The position numbers were made by a program, and so were the translations under genes. Source: Diphasiastrum complanatum (taxonomy: Eukaryota; Streptophyta; Lycopodiopsida; Lycopodiales; Lycopodiaceae). From it: a stretch of 64,000 bases of DNA. Below are positions 11,516 through 24,299 of the stretch, in pieces. The notes beneath the pieces were generated by a model. It saw nothing but the letters and a program-made list of their open reading frames with translations, had not been told where the DNA came from and ran no database searches. The stretch spans positions 34,136,361 to 34,200,360 of the forward strand of contig CM055106.1 in the NCBI GenBank assembly GCA_029204225.1, read 5' to 3'. How positions within the stretch are numbered: the stretch's first letter is position 1; each line of letters starts with the position of its first letter.

Positions 11516-13310
11516 ATGGCAGAAGATAATGCAAATGTAGCTCTCGATGGTCAGGTGCCAATGCCTACCTATCTGCAAATTTGCCAGTCATTAAGCCAAG
11601 CGCTTAATGAGATAAACAACAGGAACACTTTACGTGATCAACAAATGGAAGTACTGTTAAATCAAGTGAGAGCTATGTCTGCTTTGAATTTGGGCTTTCA
11701 GCCTGAACCATTTTTGGGGGAGAAGAAAGAGAAGAAGCCTGAAATTGTGGATGACTGGCTAACCAAGTGGACCGGTTATTTTAATTTACATGGAATTCTT
11801 GAGGAGAAAAAGATAGAGAGTGTTACTCTGTTCTTCCGTGGTAAAGCTTCGTCGTGGTGGCGTGACTTCCAACCTAAACCTACCACATGCGTAGGTCCAT
11901 TGATTGCCTTGTTCTCGATATAGGGTGTTGCTTGATTCTAGCTTCTTCTTAATAGGTGTTTCAATTTTATTCAAAAAGCTTGGGCAGAATCTTGTAGGGT
12001 TTTGGTAGGGCTTTTGTTTGGTCTTCATGCACTTTCGGTAGGTTTTTTGTAAAGGTAGTATTTAGGCTGGCATCTTTTTTACAACTGATTAGGTATAAAA
12101 AGGGTATGAATTGCTTTTGCCAGTTGTAGTGGATCTAGAGTCGATACACAGGTTAAGGAATTCTTGCCACTGACAAAATACTGCCTGGAATTTTGTGGCT
12201 TTTAATTTTGACTGTTCCACAATCATTATCTTGTCTAGGATTTCTAGGATTTCAGCACAAAAAAACAGGAAAAAATGCCCCCAAGCCAGCGACCTGAGCA
12301 CTGGAAAACTTCAGCACCTGTATAGGTTAGAATGATTAATACCCCAAGTTTTCTTGCATAGAAACCTGAAGAAAAACCTGATTTTTTGAGAAACTTTGGG
12401 TAGGCAAAAATGAGTCCCAACAACTTTCAAAATCAGATTTCGAAACATCACAATTTTGAGAATTATTACATTCAGGGACAACAATTTCAGGGAGGACTAT
12501 ATCTATCGACATTCTCTGAAATCATTCTGACATGATAGTTTGAAAGGGCAATAGGGCTAGAAATTCATCTTGCTGCTCAAAAACAAGTTGAGCCAAGCCT
12601 CCTTCCCTCCTTAGACTAGAACTTCTAACCAATAAAGGTTCCAAATCTTGCCATCAAACTCGCCAGTTTTGTTCTTAGCTACAACATGTTAATCCTGAAC
12701 AAAAGAATGCAAAGAGCTAGAACAAATGGTTCTTACCTTGAACTTTGCTACATAGGGAAAGTCCTCTTCTTGGAGGAGGGACTTAACTGCCAAACCCATG
12801 ACATTGGCTGAATTCAAGAAGCAAATGTTAGCCAATTATCGTCTACTGCAATGGCTATTGATTTACCTGCAAGTAAATTACAGAAGCTTAGAATTGATTT
12901 GGTTTAAGGTTGTAAGTGACAATGTCAATTTAGTACGTTATCTTTTGGGCCTAATGAATTGGTGTGCCTTCAGGGCAAAATCTTTTAAAAAGACGTTAAT
13001 GTATTATTAGTCTTTGGGAGCACTCACACCTTTATTGATTTTTGTCTTGTGGAGAAGCTCAAGGTGTTCCACTAAGGCGAGTGGCCATTGGTAGATGGTT
13101 CACTCAGCCTCAGGAGCCCACATTGAAATCTGGAATGGTGTACCAAATTTGGAGCTAGAGTTTCCAGGACATATGGAGTGGACCGCATAGATGTATTCTT
13201 AGGCTATGAGAATGGTTCTTTCAAAAATATGAAAGCTAAATTATCCTTTGATGATGACATGACAAATGTAGTATGTCTTCTTTATGAGATTTTGCTTAAT
13301 CTTTAATTAC
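11516..13310 (+). pseudogene. Ty3-gypsy gag-protease, decayed
   Basis: ATG at 11516 opens a 135-codon frame with a typical retrotransposon Gag core: VDDWLTKWTGYFN, then EEKKIESVTLFFRGKASSWW. The frame then breaks at 11923. Further traces follow in shifting frames: a Gln/Asn-rich stretch near 12420-12500 typical of the Gag C-terminus, and an aspartic-protease-like piece near 13010-13070 (GSTHTFIDFCLVEKLKV), where the catalytic Asp is no longer in place. No RT or integrase was found. The element lies in what would be the large intron of the KNOX gene just downstream, in the same orientation. Confidence 0.75.
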
Positions 13311-14893
13311 CCTTATATAGAATGTTAATGTATAGTGCTACAAGGCAGAGTAGAATATAGTGACAGTGCTGGGAACGAGGTACATCAGGGCACTGTTTCT
13401 CCTTAAATGGTGGACTAATTTTTGTCAAAGCAAGAAGTAGATAACTTTAGCACTTTCAAGCAGAAAAGCTGAAAAGGGCCCAAATTAGAACTCACATGAA
13501 ACATGTGAGTGCCCTTTGTGCTTTCTTAGCACCATTAGATTCGTTTTGTGTTAACTTAAACGGCTTGGATTCCTTGCCATTGTAATTAGCCAGGAGAAAC
13601 GGGCAATGGCCTTCCCTATCTATAAAAAGACCCTCCTTGTACCTTATTTTCATGTTCTGACATCTCCAAAACTGCAACCGGTGGGTTTTGAGTTTAATAG
13701 AAGCTAATTACATATTGGAAAATTTGAGTTAGAGTGAAAATTGACCAGGAGCATTTAAGTGTTTCCTGTTATGGCCTAAGTACATCCACAAAAAGTTTTT
13801 TGGAAAAAGATTGATTCTAGCTTGTGTTTTTGATCAAAACTAGTGTCTTTTTGCATAAATGAAGTGCTAAGACTTCTTATTTTCATTTTGAAGTTTTGTT
13901 TTTCAGACCTGTAAATCTGAAAATCACATCTGAAAAGTGAAGTTTTCATAAGGACTTCATTAGTTATACCTTTCTACCTACTAGTTTAATGTTATTGGCA
14001 ATGTAGGAAGGAAATGGTATTGTAACTTTATGCAGAAAAAAGGTTTTGAAGTTCTGTTTTTTGTCATTTTGAAGTTTTGATTATGAACACTTCTCTATGG
14101 CAAAAAAGTGTACTCCAACTAAAGGTGTGATTATACTTCTATACCCCTCATTATCTACTTTGAGGGCTAAATCTCTGTTATTTAAAACTTTTCAAGGTCC
14201 TGTCAATAGCTACCAATCCCACAGATGCTAAACCCACTACTCTGATTATTGGACAATACCTTCTAGGGTTTGATATATAGGTCATGCCATCAAAATACCC
14301 ATGATGGCTGAAGTATCTGATTTCTCTGATATGTTTTCTTGGCATTTTATTACTCTGTCCTCCCACCGCAATAGTCTATGGATTTAAAACCATACCAAAG
14401 TTGCACTCGATATGTCTTGTGGAGAAATATAACTGGGAATAGGCCCTAAGACTCGCTCCTAAATCCTTTCAAGTATGTACTAGATTCAGTCCCCATAGCT
14501 AACAAATTTGTAAATAGAAACAAATGCCATCCAAATGTACGGAACACAGCCATCCAAATGACACACAATACGTCGTTCTGATCATTCTCCCAAATATTTG
14601 GCTGGGAGCAAGCAACTAGCTGGAATGGGTTTTTGTTGATTCCCTCAGAATCTTAGCCAACCTGAGAAGTAGGATATGGAAGATGTCACCACCAGCCTAT
14701 AACCCTGAAGAATCTATGTTGATGGAAAAAGTGACTGGTGCAATTAATCCTCAAAACTTTTGTCAAACAGAGGTCCCTATAAGGGAGGCTCTAAGATGAG
14801 GTAATCAAGAGATTGGCTTTATTTAAACTGTCACTTTCATCTTAGATCATCTGTTTTTTGAATTGCATCACAATCTTTACAATTCAATCCTAG
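13311..14893 (+). other. Non-coding, presumed KNOX intron
   Basis: No coding similarity. It lies directly upstream of the ELK exon, so it is most simply intron sequence. A pyrimidine-rich tract and cctag acceptor (14884-14893) close it. A KNOX2-domain exon was looked for and not found. Confidence 0.5.
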
Positions 14894-15553
14894 ACTTTGT
14901 GCATTTCTTCTGAATGTGAAGGAGAAAGTGAAGAGAGGAATGATGGATGTGCAACTTCAGATGAGGATGAGAGTGGCTGTGAAGATTTGGAGATTGATCC
15001 CTTAGCAGATGAGAAAGAATTGAAGGAACAACTGATGCGCAGATATAGTGGCCGTATTGGTAGCTTGAAGCAGGAGTTCATGAAGAAAAAGAAAAAAGGG
15101 AAGCTTCCAAAAGAGTCCAGGCAACAACTCCTCGATTGGTGGTCAGCTCATATTAAATGGCCTTATCCCTCGGTATGCTCAATCTAAATTCTGGATAGCT
15201 TGCAGTAAGCCTTTTTTGTTGAGTCCTAACAACCATGATTCTTATTTAGCCATAGTAAGAGCTTCAAGGCCATTGGAGTCTGTTGTCTCCATAAGACTTG
15301 ATTATAAGTGCAGGTCGATTGCATTTTCCATCTTCTTTCAACTATCAGTACTAGTCTGTAGGATTTATGAATTTAAATAGTTTGACTATCATGTGATTGG
15401 GTGATGTTAACGATGCAGGAGGAAGAAAAGGCCAGCTTAGCAGAATCTACAGGCCTGGGCCAGAAACAAATCAACAACTGGTTTATAAACCAGAGGAAGA
15501 GGCACTGGAGGCCTGCAGAAGAACATTCCATGCTAATCATTCACCCAAGTTAA
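14894..15553 (+). CDS. Class I KNOX homeobox protein, last two exons (ELK + TALE homeodomain)
   Basis: Two exons, 14894-15172 and 15419-15553, are joined by a 246-bp intron with gt...ag ends in phase 0. The first carries an acidic, Glu/Asp/Ser-rich stretch, the ELK domain ([19 protein letters not shown]) and the start of the homeodomain ([19 protein letters not shown]), ending at the PYP three-residue loop that defines TALE homeodomains. The second has the recognition helix ([15 protein letters not shown]) and stops at 15551. KNOX class I factors are nuclear DNA-binding regulators of shoot meristem identity and pair with BELL proteins. Oddities: LGQKQ where LDQKQ is usual, RP instead of KP after the helix, and a short divergent tail ([12 protein letters not shown]). 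The 14894 exon start is the best acceptor, not proven. KNOX1 and KNOX2 exons are not in the window. The gene therefore either has an intron longer than 14.8 kb or is a truncated copy. Confidence 0.9.
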
Positions 15554-18068
15554 GGGAACATGCAGTGTGCTAGAATGCGTGATGATGCGTTAGAAGGAGC
15601 TTAAGTTTTCATGCTATGAATTCCAAGAGATGCTGCATGACACTTTGTTAACTAAAGTTGACTTTTAGGTACTAGAAATGTTGAATTTGCATGCTTTATT
15701 TGTATCTGTAAAAGATTATATCAGTTATGTAAGGGCCAAAATTTTCAGGACACCCATCAACCATGACTTGCTTTTTTAATTTGGTAACCCATGCAACCTG
15801 TTAAAAAATACCTACGTTGCTATTTATAATCAAAAGCCTCAATATGAAGGGGTTTTTGGTCACTAAATCATCCATCAACTGCAGTAAACATTTTCCCTTT
15901 GTGCAGAAATTTGAAACTGACAGAAATGTATGTATGGTTCAGGTAGCGTTCCTTGGATTCTGCTAGCTTTTGCAGTCTTCACATCCAGATTTGGCTAGTG
16001 GCAGTCTCATTGTTCCAGTAGGATATCCGAAACTGCTGTCTTTTTGAATTTAGAAACTCTGAAGGAACTAAAAAACAAAGGACCATGCTGTTAGATCCTC
16101 GTTTGCCTCGTAATTCAAAGAGAAATCAAATGAGAAAAAACAGCCAGACTTGCCTGTTTTTGCTACTTAAATCCAAGAAAATTACTGTACCTTGAGAGTC
16201 CAAGCCAGGTTACAAATTAAACTAAACCTGCTCTGCCGTTTTCTATCGCCACAACTTCCAACTTTCAAAATTTGAGCTTCAAAGGAAATGTTAAGTTTGC
16301 TTAAATGGTTTTGCTTGTTGCTCTCTGGATATCATGAGAGCTACAGAATTGACAATCCTGCAAAGTATCTGATCAAGTTTGCTTAAATGTTATTTTTGCT
16401 CTCTGAATGTCCTGAAAGCTACAGACTTGACAATCCTGGGAAATATCTTAATCGCAAGGCTGTTCATATAAGATGAACATGTATTTCATGGTCTGTGTTG
16501 CTATTGATTCCATATCACAATGAAAAATTTGTGGAATGTTCGATCAGAGATTATATAACTTCTCAACTGTCAGGAGAAAATGACACTGCCAGTCCTGTAG
16601 ATTTAAAATTCTTTGATGGAAATTAAGTTAGAAACAAGAAGTGAGACACGAGACAATGAGAAAAATTCAATATCAAATTTCATGTCAAAAGCTAGACGTT
16701 GTGATCTGGATAGTGTAAGCTTCACACCTATGTCTCACACTTTATTTGTTTGAGTGCTTCACCATTTAGCATCTTACATATTCTGTCAAGCACTGAACAA
16801 AACTGATATGCATTTATTTCTTTTCTTCAAGTTCTGCACCCCATTGTGTGTCTGGTCTGATGTTGACTAACGGAAGCAAGAAGTACATGCCTGATCCCGT
16901 CATTGCAATATCCTTTTCAGCCTAATCCAAATGGCATGCATAATCTTCAAGCAAGATGCCAAGGGGGTATGGCTATTTTCTTTGTGCATGCCAAAATTGT
17001 CATTCGGATAACAATATTTTTCATTGCAGATTCAGACTCCAATTTCAACACTTTGACAACCAAATAATATTGTTGCATCACACAATCCTAATGCTAACCC
17101 TATCATGCTGTATGTACTTGCTGATCTAAATTGCTTCAATGCACCACTATCCCAAATATAAAATGCCTTTTGTGACAATTACTATTAAGTTGCTGCCCAT
17201 CAACCACTCATGCTAACCAATTGTCATCCTCAACTGTTTTAGACTCTCTTACCAATATTTGGGAAACATCAAGATTGTGCAAACCAATAGCTCCAACCCT
17301 TTGTGAAATGAAACTACACACTGGTTTTGCTTACCCCTGGTTTTAGCCTTTGACATCTCAGCATGATACAAACTACTTGTGACACTAGTTGCCTGTTGGA
17401 TTTCATTTGAGGTTATGCTTGAATGTGTACTGTTGCCACCACTCTTGGTATCGCCCATTTTTGGTTGTAGCTCTCTATGAGTGTGGGACCCACTAGTTCC
17501 AACTCTCACTAGACAGAGGAGCACATAATGTTGTGGTCGAATTTAAGACTTGGCACAATTTTTGTAGTAGCCTTACTAAATGTTGATTGGGTAAAAGACA
17601 TCCAAAGCATAGTATATGGAGGATTTCAATTTAAAAGGATTTGAGGGGAATTACAAGATTCCAATTCTGTTGTTCATCCTCGCTATAGGAGACAAGAGAA
17701 ATTATTGTTCTATGATAATTCTAGAGTTGTGCTTGCCCCTAAATCCAAGTATATTCCACAAGTATTATACGAGCTACATTCATCAGACGCGAAATCTTTT
17801 GAAATGTGTCAAAATTCTAAAAAAAAGATAACCATTTGTGATTTTTAAGGTTTGCCCAAAAACATGTTTTTTTCATGATTTTTTTTTTTCAAAAATCACA
17901 AAACATTCTTGAAAAAATAATGTATAGTGGCCAAAAACACCAAGCACCATGTCCAAAAAAATTAATTTTTTTTAACAAAACCTTAAAAATTAAAAATGTC
18001 CAAAGTGAACAAAATATGCAAACATTTATGCTATTTTAATAGTCTAAATCGACTTTCATGAAAATAAT
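15554..18068. other. KNOX 3' flank and non-coding DNA
   Basis: The first part is presumably 3' UTR (AT-rich, no clear AATAAA close to the stop). From about 16000 onward nothing coding is recognised. The minus-strand frame at 17249-17524 has Ser/Thr-rich composition but no motif. 17860-18010 is A/T homopolymer-rich. Confidence 0.5.
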
Positions 18069-20586
18069 TCACAATATACATTTAAAGCCAATTATGGTAC
18101 ATCCGCTAGTGTTGAAAACACAAATGGTTTTGATATTGTTTTTTTTACAATTCAAATTCTCACTAAGTCCTCTAAACTCAGTGCTTGAAATATTATCAAG
18201 ACTTTCTTTTTCAGCTGAGGAAGTTGATGACCCATCTTCTTCCTCATTAGAGTCTACTGACAAAATCCGAGTCGGCATCCAATGTTAAGAGAAAATTTTG
18301 TATTGTGGCTTTGCTACGTTGAACCCAAGTCGAAGATGATGGTTGTGCACTTAACCCAAGACGTTCTTACAAAATAGATATTGTTGACTTTCATAAATGG
18401 TTCGTCATTGTCAACTCGAATTAAATGCAAGTACATCCACATCTTGGAGATTTACATTATCAACTCTTGGTTGATTTGAACGTTGTTGCTTGCTTTTTGG
18501 ATCTAATTGCAACATTTCTAGCTCGTACCTTTCCAAGAAAGCATTTGTTGGAGTGGTATGCAACCAATGCATACGTGCAATTTTCGTCAATGAGTCATTG
18601 CTCTGAATGAAACCAATCACTTTAGCACCCAAAATAAATGATTTTTGTTATTTTCCAGAGCTAAAAGTGCAATGAGATCCCAAACTTTATATCCTCGAGT
18701 TTACCAGACCATTTAGTCTTGGCAGCATTTATATTTTGATGACTTTTTCTAGCACCCAGATAAATCTCATGTTCTTCATTTTGCAAAAGGGTTAAAGACT
18801 CAGTCTGTTGTGGAGCTACACATAAATCAATTGCCATTGTTGGAATTGAAGATCTAAATGGCCAGTGAAACTCTTAGACAAGTTTGCATCTCCCAAGTTA
18901 AAGAAACTTAACTTTTGCTCATCAAAGAAGTCCATCCACTAATGTCGATCAAACTCATCAAGGAACTGGTATGCTTGAATGGTCGTTTCCAAAACCACAA
19001 ATGGATAAATTGGACAACGTTCTCTTTGAGTTTTTTGCACTTCTAGAACATAAGTTAAATCACACAAATGTACAAGCTTAACTTGAGAAGAAGTCACTCT
19101 TTGTAAAAAAACGAACTCGTTTATAAGGTAACTAGGCAATAGAGTTTGAAAATTGCTTTTCCCACAATAATGTGATGCCATCAACATTATTCGCAATTTT
19201 GAACTGATGTTGACAACAAATATTGTTTATTGGTGCAATGCAATGTTCCTTCGACGTTTTGATGTAATCTCTAAAATCAAATGTGCACCATAATAAAAAC
19301 ACATTTGGTGTAGAGGTGTGTGACTCCTCGATTATACTTTGTACTCTGGCAACAAAAAGTTTATTTTGCATCTCAGCTTTTTAGAAAAGCAGCTAAATAT
19401 TTGGCCAATTTGATCGTGAGTGGGACCCATCGAAAAAAATCCTATTTTGATATTTTTTGAAATTTTTTAAAGCAACCAACATGGATAAAAATGCCAACAC
19501 TGCTTGATTCTTATTTATTTTGGCAGTATTATCAAGTTGCAAGTAGAAAATCTCAAGAAGACTATTCCCAAATTGAACTATTATTCTGTGAATTATGGTA
19601 ACAGTCAAGTTTGGATGATTTCGAACATTTGAATAATTACACTTTAGACTGCAAAGTTCTGTTGAATATAAGAGCTCCAACCAAATGAACTCTTTGTTTA
19701 GATTTTTTGGCACTCTTAAAAAATGTTGCAGTAGCGTTTTCTTTTGATCCATCTCATCAATTACGAGACCAAATATTTTCGAAAAAACTCCAGACACTTT
19801 TTCTTGTGTTTTGCAAGCTTTTCTCTTTTTGTTGTGTGTTGCTCTATGTGGATTTCAAGTGACTTTATAATGTCCACTAAAAAATCACACAAAAAAAATG
19901 GTTTAGTAAATTGAAAGCCTAAAAGAAATTTAAAATGAGTGTTCAAAAAAAATATCAAAATCTAGTATTAGTTAGATACTTTTTTCTTAAAGAGCTTTTG
20001 CTTGTTCTCTGAGCGCTTTCAATTGCTCACAGATGTTACAAACAGACATTCTAGATCTCTTGGGAATTTTTACCAGACCAAAATCCCTCTTTCACAGTTC
20101 AACAAAATAAGAATAACTTAGATTATTTTTTGAGTTTGCAAAATGTTTGTGCATTGAGAATATTTCCAATTTCGTGAAATTGTCTAGAAGGTGAAAATAT
20201 AATCACGCTTTTGTAGTTAATAAGTCCGGAGAAACAGTTCAACCTTGAACAGAACCTTAAAGACTAGGTTTTTTGTTTAATCTCATGTGAAGGTGAGCAA
20301 GTCTTAAATTTCCAATCGCATGGATATCCTTGGAATTTTTGTGACAAATTTCAGTTGTTTCGAAAAAGCAAGCAAAACCTTTCATATCAAGCCTTATGGA
20401 TGAACAAGGATAATAATTTTGATCATTTTTTGTCTTTGAGAAAAAGTTCGAGTGAATTTGCTTAATTTTGGTAGAGGCTAATTTTTGCAACATGAAGAAA
20501 CACAACAAGTTTTCAACTTTATGGATTTCACGAGGTTCTAGCAATTGCTTTTGATTTGCTTGTAAATCAACTTGTGAAATTACCAC
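18069..20586 (-). pseudogene. DUF7869-like protein, decayed
   Basis: The minus-strand frame from 19797 reads LVIDEMDQKKTLLQHFLRVP near its start and FYLQLDNTAKINKNQAVLAF around residues 84-103, then a Gly-Ser-His pocket near 124-130. These match in order the hallmarks I recall for the DUF7869 family: a GMDQxKT block, a QxDNxxxxNKN block and a GHTH block. The next frame (19371-19132) continues in family order with PNVFLLWCTFDFRDYIK and ITLLWEKQFSN. Further pieces run to about 18411 (MHWLHTTPTNAFLERYELEM). Frameshifts and stops separate the pieces, and the His-Thr-His motif is altered. The frame at 20586-20257 may be its N-terminal part. The family's function is not established; members in several eukaryotes look transposon-associated. 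Assignment from memory of motifs, no search run. Confidence 0.6.
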
Positions 20587-20911
20587 CTGAAGGTGGTAGT
20601 AATGAATGTTAAAATTGTCAAGATTCTAGTTTTGATCTATGATAATTTGTGTATAACTTGATCCCACACATGTGGAGCATGTTCCCATGTGTGGATAGGC
20701 CTAGAGGCATTAAATTTGATTAGATAGCAAAAGTCTTGATCTACATATGTGTGAACTTAGTAAGTTTTGAGTTTCTTGAAGTAGTTTTGAGAGGGTGATC
20801 TAGAAGTGAGGGCGAGCTAGAAGTGAGAAGTAGCTTCATAATTTTTGAATCCAATTCGATTGTTGGCTGCAGGTGTATAGTTCACATGTGTGGGGGCCAT
20901 ACTAATTCTGA
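20587..20911. other. Non-coding, LTR-like sequence
   Basis: Contains cacatgtggagcatgttccc at about 20669, which recurs with small changes near 23366 (cacatgtgtggagcctgttccc). This suggests two diverged pieces of one LTR family. Confidence 0.4.
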
Positions 20912-21170
20912 TTTTCAACTAGTTCTGTCAAGTTTAGTCATATTTTGGTTAATTGTCAATATTAGGCCAATATGCATTTTAGACTTAGAGATAAGCTTTA
21001 TGAAACTTATTTTAGTCTAATTTCATTTGAATTACCAATTTTGGAAAGTGTGGGAAAGTTAGGAGGTCGAGTTTGGAAAGATTCAAATTTGAATGTTAGA
21101 TGCATTAAATCTAGTCACGTTGATGATAGGGTTTTTATTATGGAGGGAAACCAAAGATTCTTTAATGAGA
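20912..21170 (+). repeat. Truncated copia LTR (family shared with 35.2, 45.3, 47.2 and 49.6 kb)
   Basis: From caactagttctgtcaag onward it follows the same order of words as the LTR at 47214: tttagtcatattttgg, aggccaatatgcattttaga, ggaaagtgtgggaaagtt, gattcaaatttgaatgttag. The TGTGAAA start and the 3' half are missing. Confidence 0.65.
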
Positions 21171-21418
21171 CATGCAATGGAGTTTAGATAAGTTTTGGTT
21201 CAAACTTTCTTTGGCATGTGTGGAATGCTCAAAGAAGACACAATTGACTCAAATACAATGACTTTGTATAAAACAATATGTCAAACAACTCAGAACAATG
21301 TCTAGATCTCAAGTTTGTGTGATTTGTATGCACAAATATGGGCTTTTGGATCAAACAAACAATTTTTGGTCAAATCAAAAAGTGTCTAAACTAGTCTAGG
21401 CGTCCTATCCAGCCTTAT

Positions 21419-22162
21419 TCAAGTGCTTATAACTCTTGAGAGGCACATCAGATTGATTTGAAACAATTTGCAATGGAAACTAGACTTTTTAAGCTTTCCA
21501 TCAAGCTTCTCATGAGAGATGTTGGCTTGCTTGAATTGGTTCTTCTTCTTCAAGCAATTGGTGGCATAGTGGCCTTTCTTGCCACAAAAGAAGCACTTAA
21601 CATATTTCTTCTTCTTCTTTGAAGTAGTATCTTGAGAGTCCTCCTCCTCTTCATCTTGGTCTTTTGCTTTGTCCTTAGAGAAGTGTTGGTGTTGCTTTTT
21701 GCTCCTCCCTTTGTGCTTGGCAAAAAGAAATTTGCCATCACCATTATGATTGAGTGATAATCTCTCCATCCTTGATAGCTTGTTATCATGCCTTCATTCT
21801 TCAGCTATTAGCAATCCTTGCAAAGCTTCCAAAGTAGGTAGATCCTCCTTGATGGCATGGGATTGGACAAGGTTCTCATACTCATCTCTCAAGCAATTAA
21901 GTATCACTTGGACTAGCTCATTTTGCTTTATAGAATCTCCAATACAAGCAAGCTCCCTATGAGTATCTTTCACTCTCATAACATAATTATTGGCACTCTC
22001 ATCACTCTTTTGAAAACTTTGGAAGATTTGATTTCTAACAGTGAGGATTCTTGAGGTATTCTTGGCCTCATAGATTGCTTTGAGAGTATCCCAAGCATCC
22101 CCATGCAAAATTTTTGGTGACATGCATGGGGAAAACCATGTAACATAGTCAAAAATTGACAT
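21419..22162 (-). pseudogene. Copia Gag with CCHC zinc knuckle
   Basis: The minus-strand frame 22162-21794 has the UBN2 Gag core (AWDTLKAIYEAKNTSRILTV, later LACIGDSIKQNELVQVIL). It is followed in other frames by a Lys/Asp/Glu-rich linker and a proper zinc knuckle, CFFCGKKGHYATNC, near 21600-21560. The knuckle binds element RNA. A break of frame around 21790 separates the parts. The N-terminal Gag residues are missing, and the next sequence upstream on this strand is unrelated + strand copia, so this is a rearranged fragment. Confidence 0.82.
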
Positions 22163-22473
22163 TTGGCAATGTCTAGGTGTCTACGTGGTGCAAAATCAAT
22201 GAATGATGATGAGGCACTAAAAGTGGCATGCCCTCCAGATGTGTGAAAGATGCCATATCAAGTCGTTCTACCTCCATCATGTAAATAATTCATCATGGAG
22301 GCCATTTTGTATGGAAAACCAAGGAGAAAATAGAGCTAGTTTTGCACCAAACAAAGATTTCTCTCACGTGTCCTGCATTTTTGTAATCTAATGCAGTAAT
22401 CATTGTGAGAACTTTATGCTCCGACTTATTTCCGTATATCATGTTGTCATTCAAATGTGTGAACCCAAATTCC

Positions 22474-23302
22474 ATATGTCAATCTAAGTATGCTAGATCA
22501 ATCTTAGCAAAATTTGGCATGATTGATTGTAAAGGAGTTGAAACTCCCATGGAACTAAGTGTAAAAGTTTCTAAGAAAAGTGATGAAGCATCCTTTGAGG
22601 GCATCACTACCTATAGAATGCTTATTGGTTCCTTGATATACTTCACCATCACTAGACCAGATCTTAGTTTTTGTTATGGCAAATTGAGTCAATACATGCA
22701 AAGTCCATTAATATGTCATTGGAAAAGTGCCAAAAGGGTGTTAAGGTACATCTCAGCTACAAAAGACTTTGGCATAGTTTATGAAAGGACTAATATTTGT
22801 TTAAGAACATATTCGGACTCAAGTTTTGTAGGTGACAAGATGGATAGAAGATCCATAAGTGCATTTGCTACATTCTTACATGGAGGAGCTATATCTTGGC
22901 TTTCCAAAAAGCAAGATACCATCTCTCTTTCGTCAACAGAATCCGAGTATAGAGTTATGACAACAACAACAAATGAGGCTCTTTAACTTAAAAGGCTTTT
23001 GGAGGAGCTTCATGTGATCAAGGGTGAAGACATTCATGCATATATGGTGACAATCAAGCAACTCTACAACTTGCAAACAATCCAATCTTCCATGCTCGAA
23101 CAAAGCACATTGAGATTTCACATCATTTCATGAGGGAGAAAGTGTAAGCAAAGGAGATCAAGCTTATTCATGTTTCATCATCAGATTGCATTGCTGATAT
23201 ACTCGCCAAGGCATTGCCTAAAGATCCATCTATAAAATTAAGATTGGCTCTTGGAGTTATAGATAGATCTATGCTATTTTACCAAGCTAGATTTTTGAGG
23301 AG
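22474..23302 (+). pseudogene. Copia RT C-terminus and RNase H
   Basis: The frame starting near 22474 reads ARSILAKFGMIDCKGVETPM, the conserved C-terminal part of copia RT. It continues to MLIGSLIYFTITRPDLSF, WKSAKRVLRYISATKDFG and the RNase H motifs YSDSSFVGDKMDRRSIS (Asp) and SLSSTESEY (Glu). After a stop at 22984 the RNase H tail continues in shifted frames to about 23250. The tract ttttgaggag just before 23303 could be the polypurine tract. RT catalytic blocks are absent, so the piece starts within pol. Confidence 0.85.
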
Positions 23303-24071
23303 TGTGGAAAATGCAAAAATTATGCTTGGTCAAGGGCAAATCCATGTATATAGGATGATTACACATGTGTGGAGCCTGTTCCCATGTGTGAAATCAGTGT
23401 ACTTGTCATGTACCATAATCATATAGGTTGACATGTGATTCAATTCAAGTTCTAGTGGCTAAAAAGGCCAAAATCTAGTTTTCTAGTCATATGACACATG
23501 GTATCAATCTATTGATTGCATGAGCCACATCCTTAGGTTAGGTGTCATATCCCGTGTGTAGAGGACTACTCACACGTGTGTAATAAGCTGAAGTAGGCGA
23601 ATTTTGACTTGTAGAAGGTTTCTAAGTAGATCTCCATATAGTAGAAAAATGGACCAAAAGTGCCCAAAATAGAAAGTTTGATCCAAGTGTCAATTTTGCA
23701 TGACGATTCATCATATGACAAAGCATCCTCACACGTGTGAGATCTGATGCACGATTAGTACCTCGAGCTCCAAGAGATGTATATATAGAGGCACATTTGG
23801 CCATAATCAACATGAAACATCAATCTTGATTTTGGAAGCAATTTTGTGTCAATTTTTCCATTTGTCTTCATTTGCTTTGAATGATTTGAGATTCTATCAT
23901 GGTGTAGTTTGTTTTCAGGTTTGAGTCCGTACTCTGACAGGTCTTCACATGTGTGAAACCAGCAAGTACATTTACCTTCATTAATGATTGTTCTTGTTAG
24001 ATTTTCATGCCTAGAATTGATCTAGATTGATCTAAATTTTGTGTAGATTGATAGATCAATTGCATCTAACA
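23303..24071 (+). repeat. Candidate 3' LTR of the copia fragment
   Basis: TGTGGAAAATGC follows the possible polypurine tract at 23294-23302, and a TG...CA span could end at catctaaca near 24071. It holds several acacgtgtg and acatgtgtg words (23366, 23573, 23732, 23947). No second LTR was found to confirm the ends. Confidence 0.35.
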
Positions 24072-24299
24072 TCCAATCCCTCTTGTGGATCAGTTTAGGA
24101 TCCATTCTTGGTCCTATTTTGCATATTTCCACAATTATTGGATTTTTTCTTGCTTGCAAATAAACTTATTTATATTTAAATCATTTTGTGTGACTGGTAG
24201 TCTGAGTTGAATATGTCGCTCCAATCCCCGCACCAAATGCACTTCTGCAAAGTGATATGAAAACTTGGTGACGATGATCTCCACACACTCAGATATTAC

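Noticed and set aside
17249-17524. Minus-strand ORF as a gene
   Set aside because: 91 codons, Ser/Thr-rich, no motif, no supporting neighbours.
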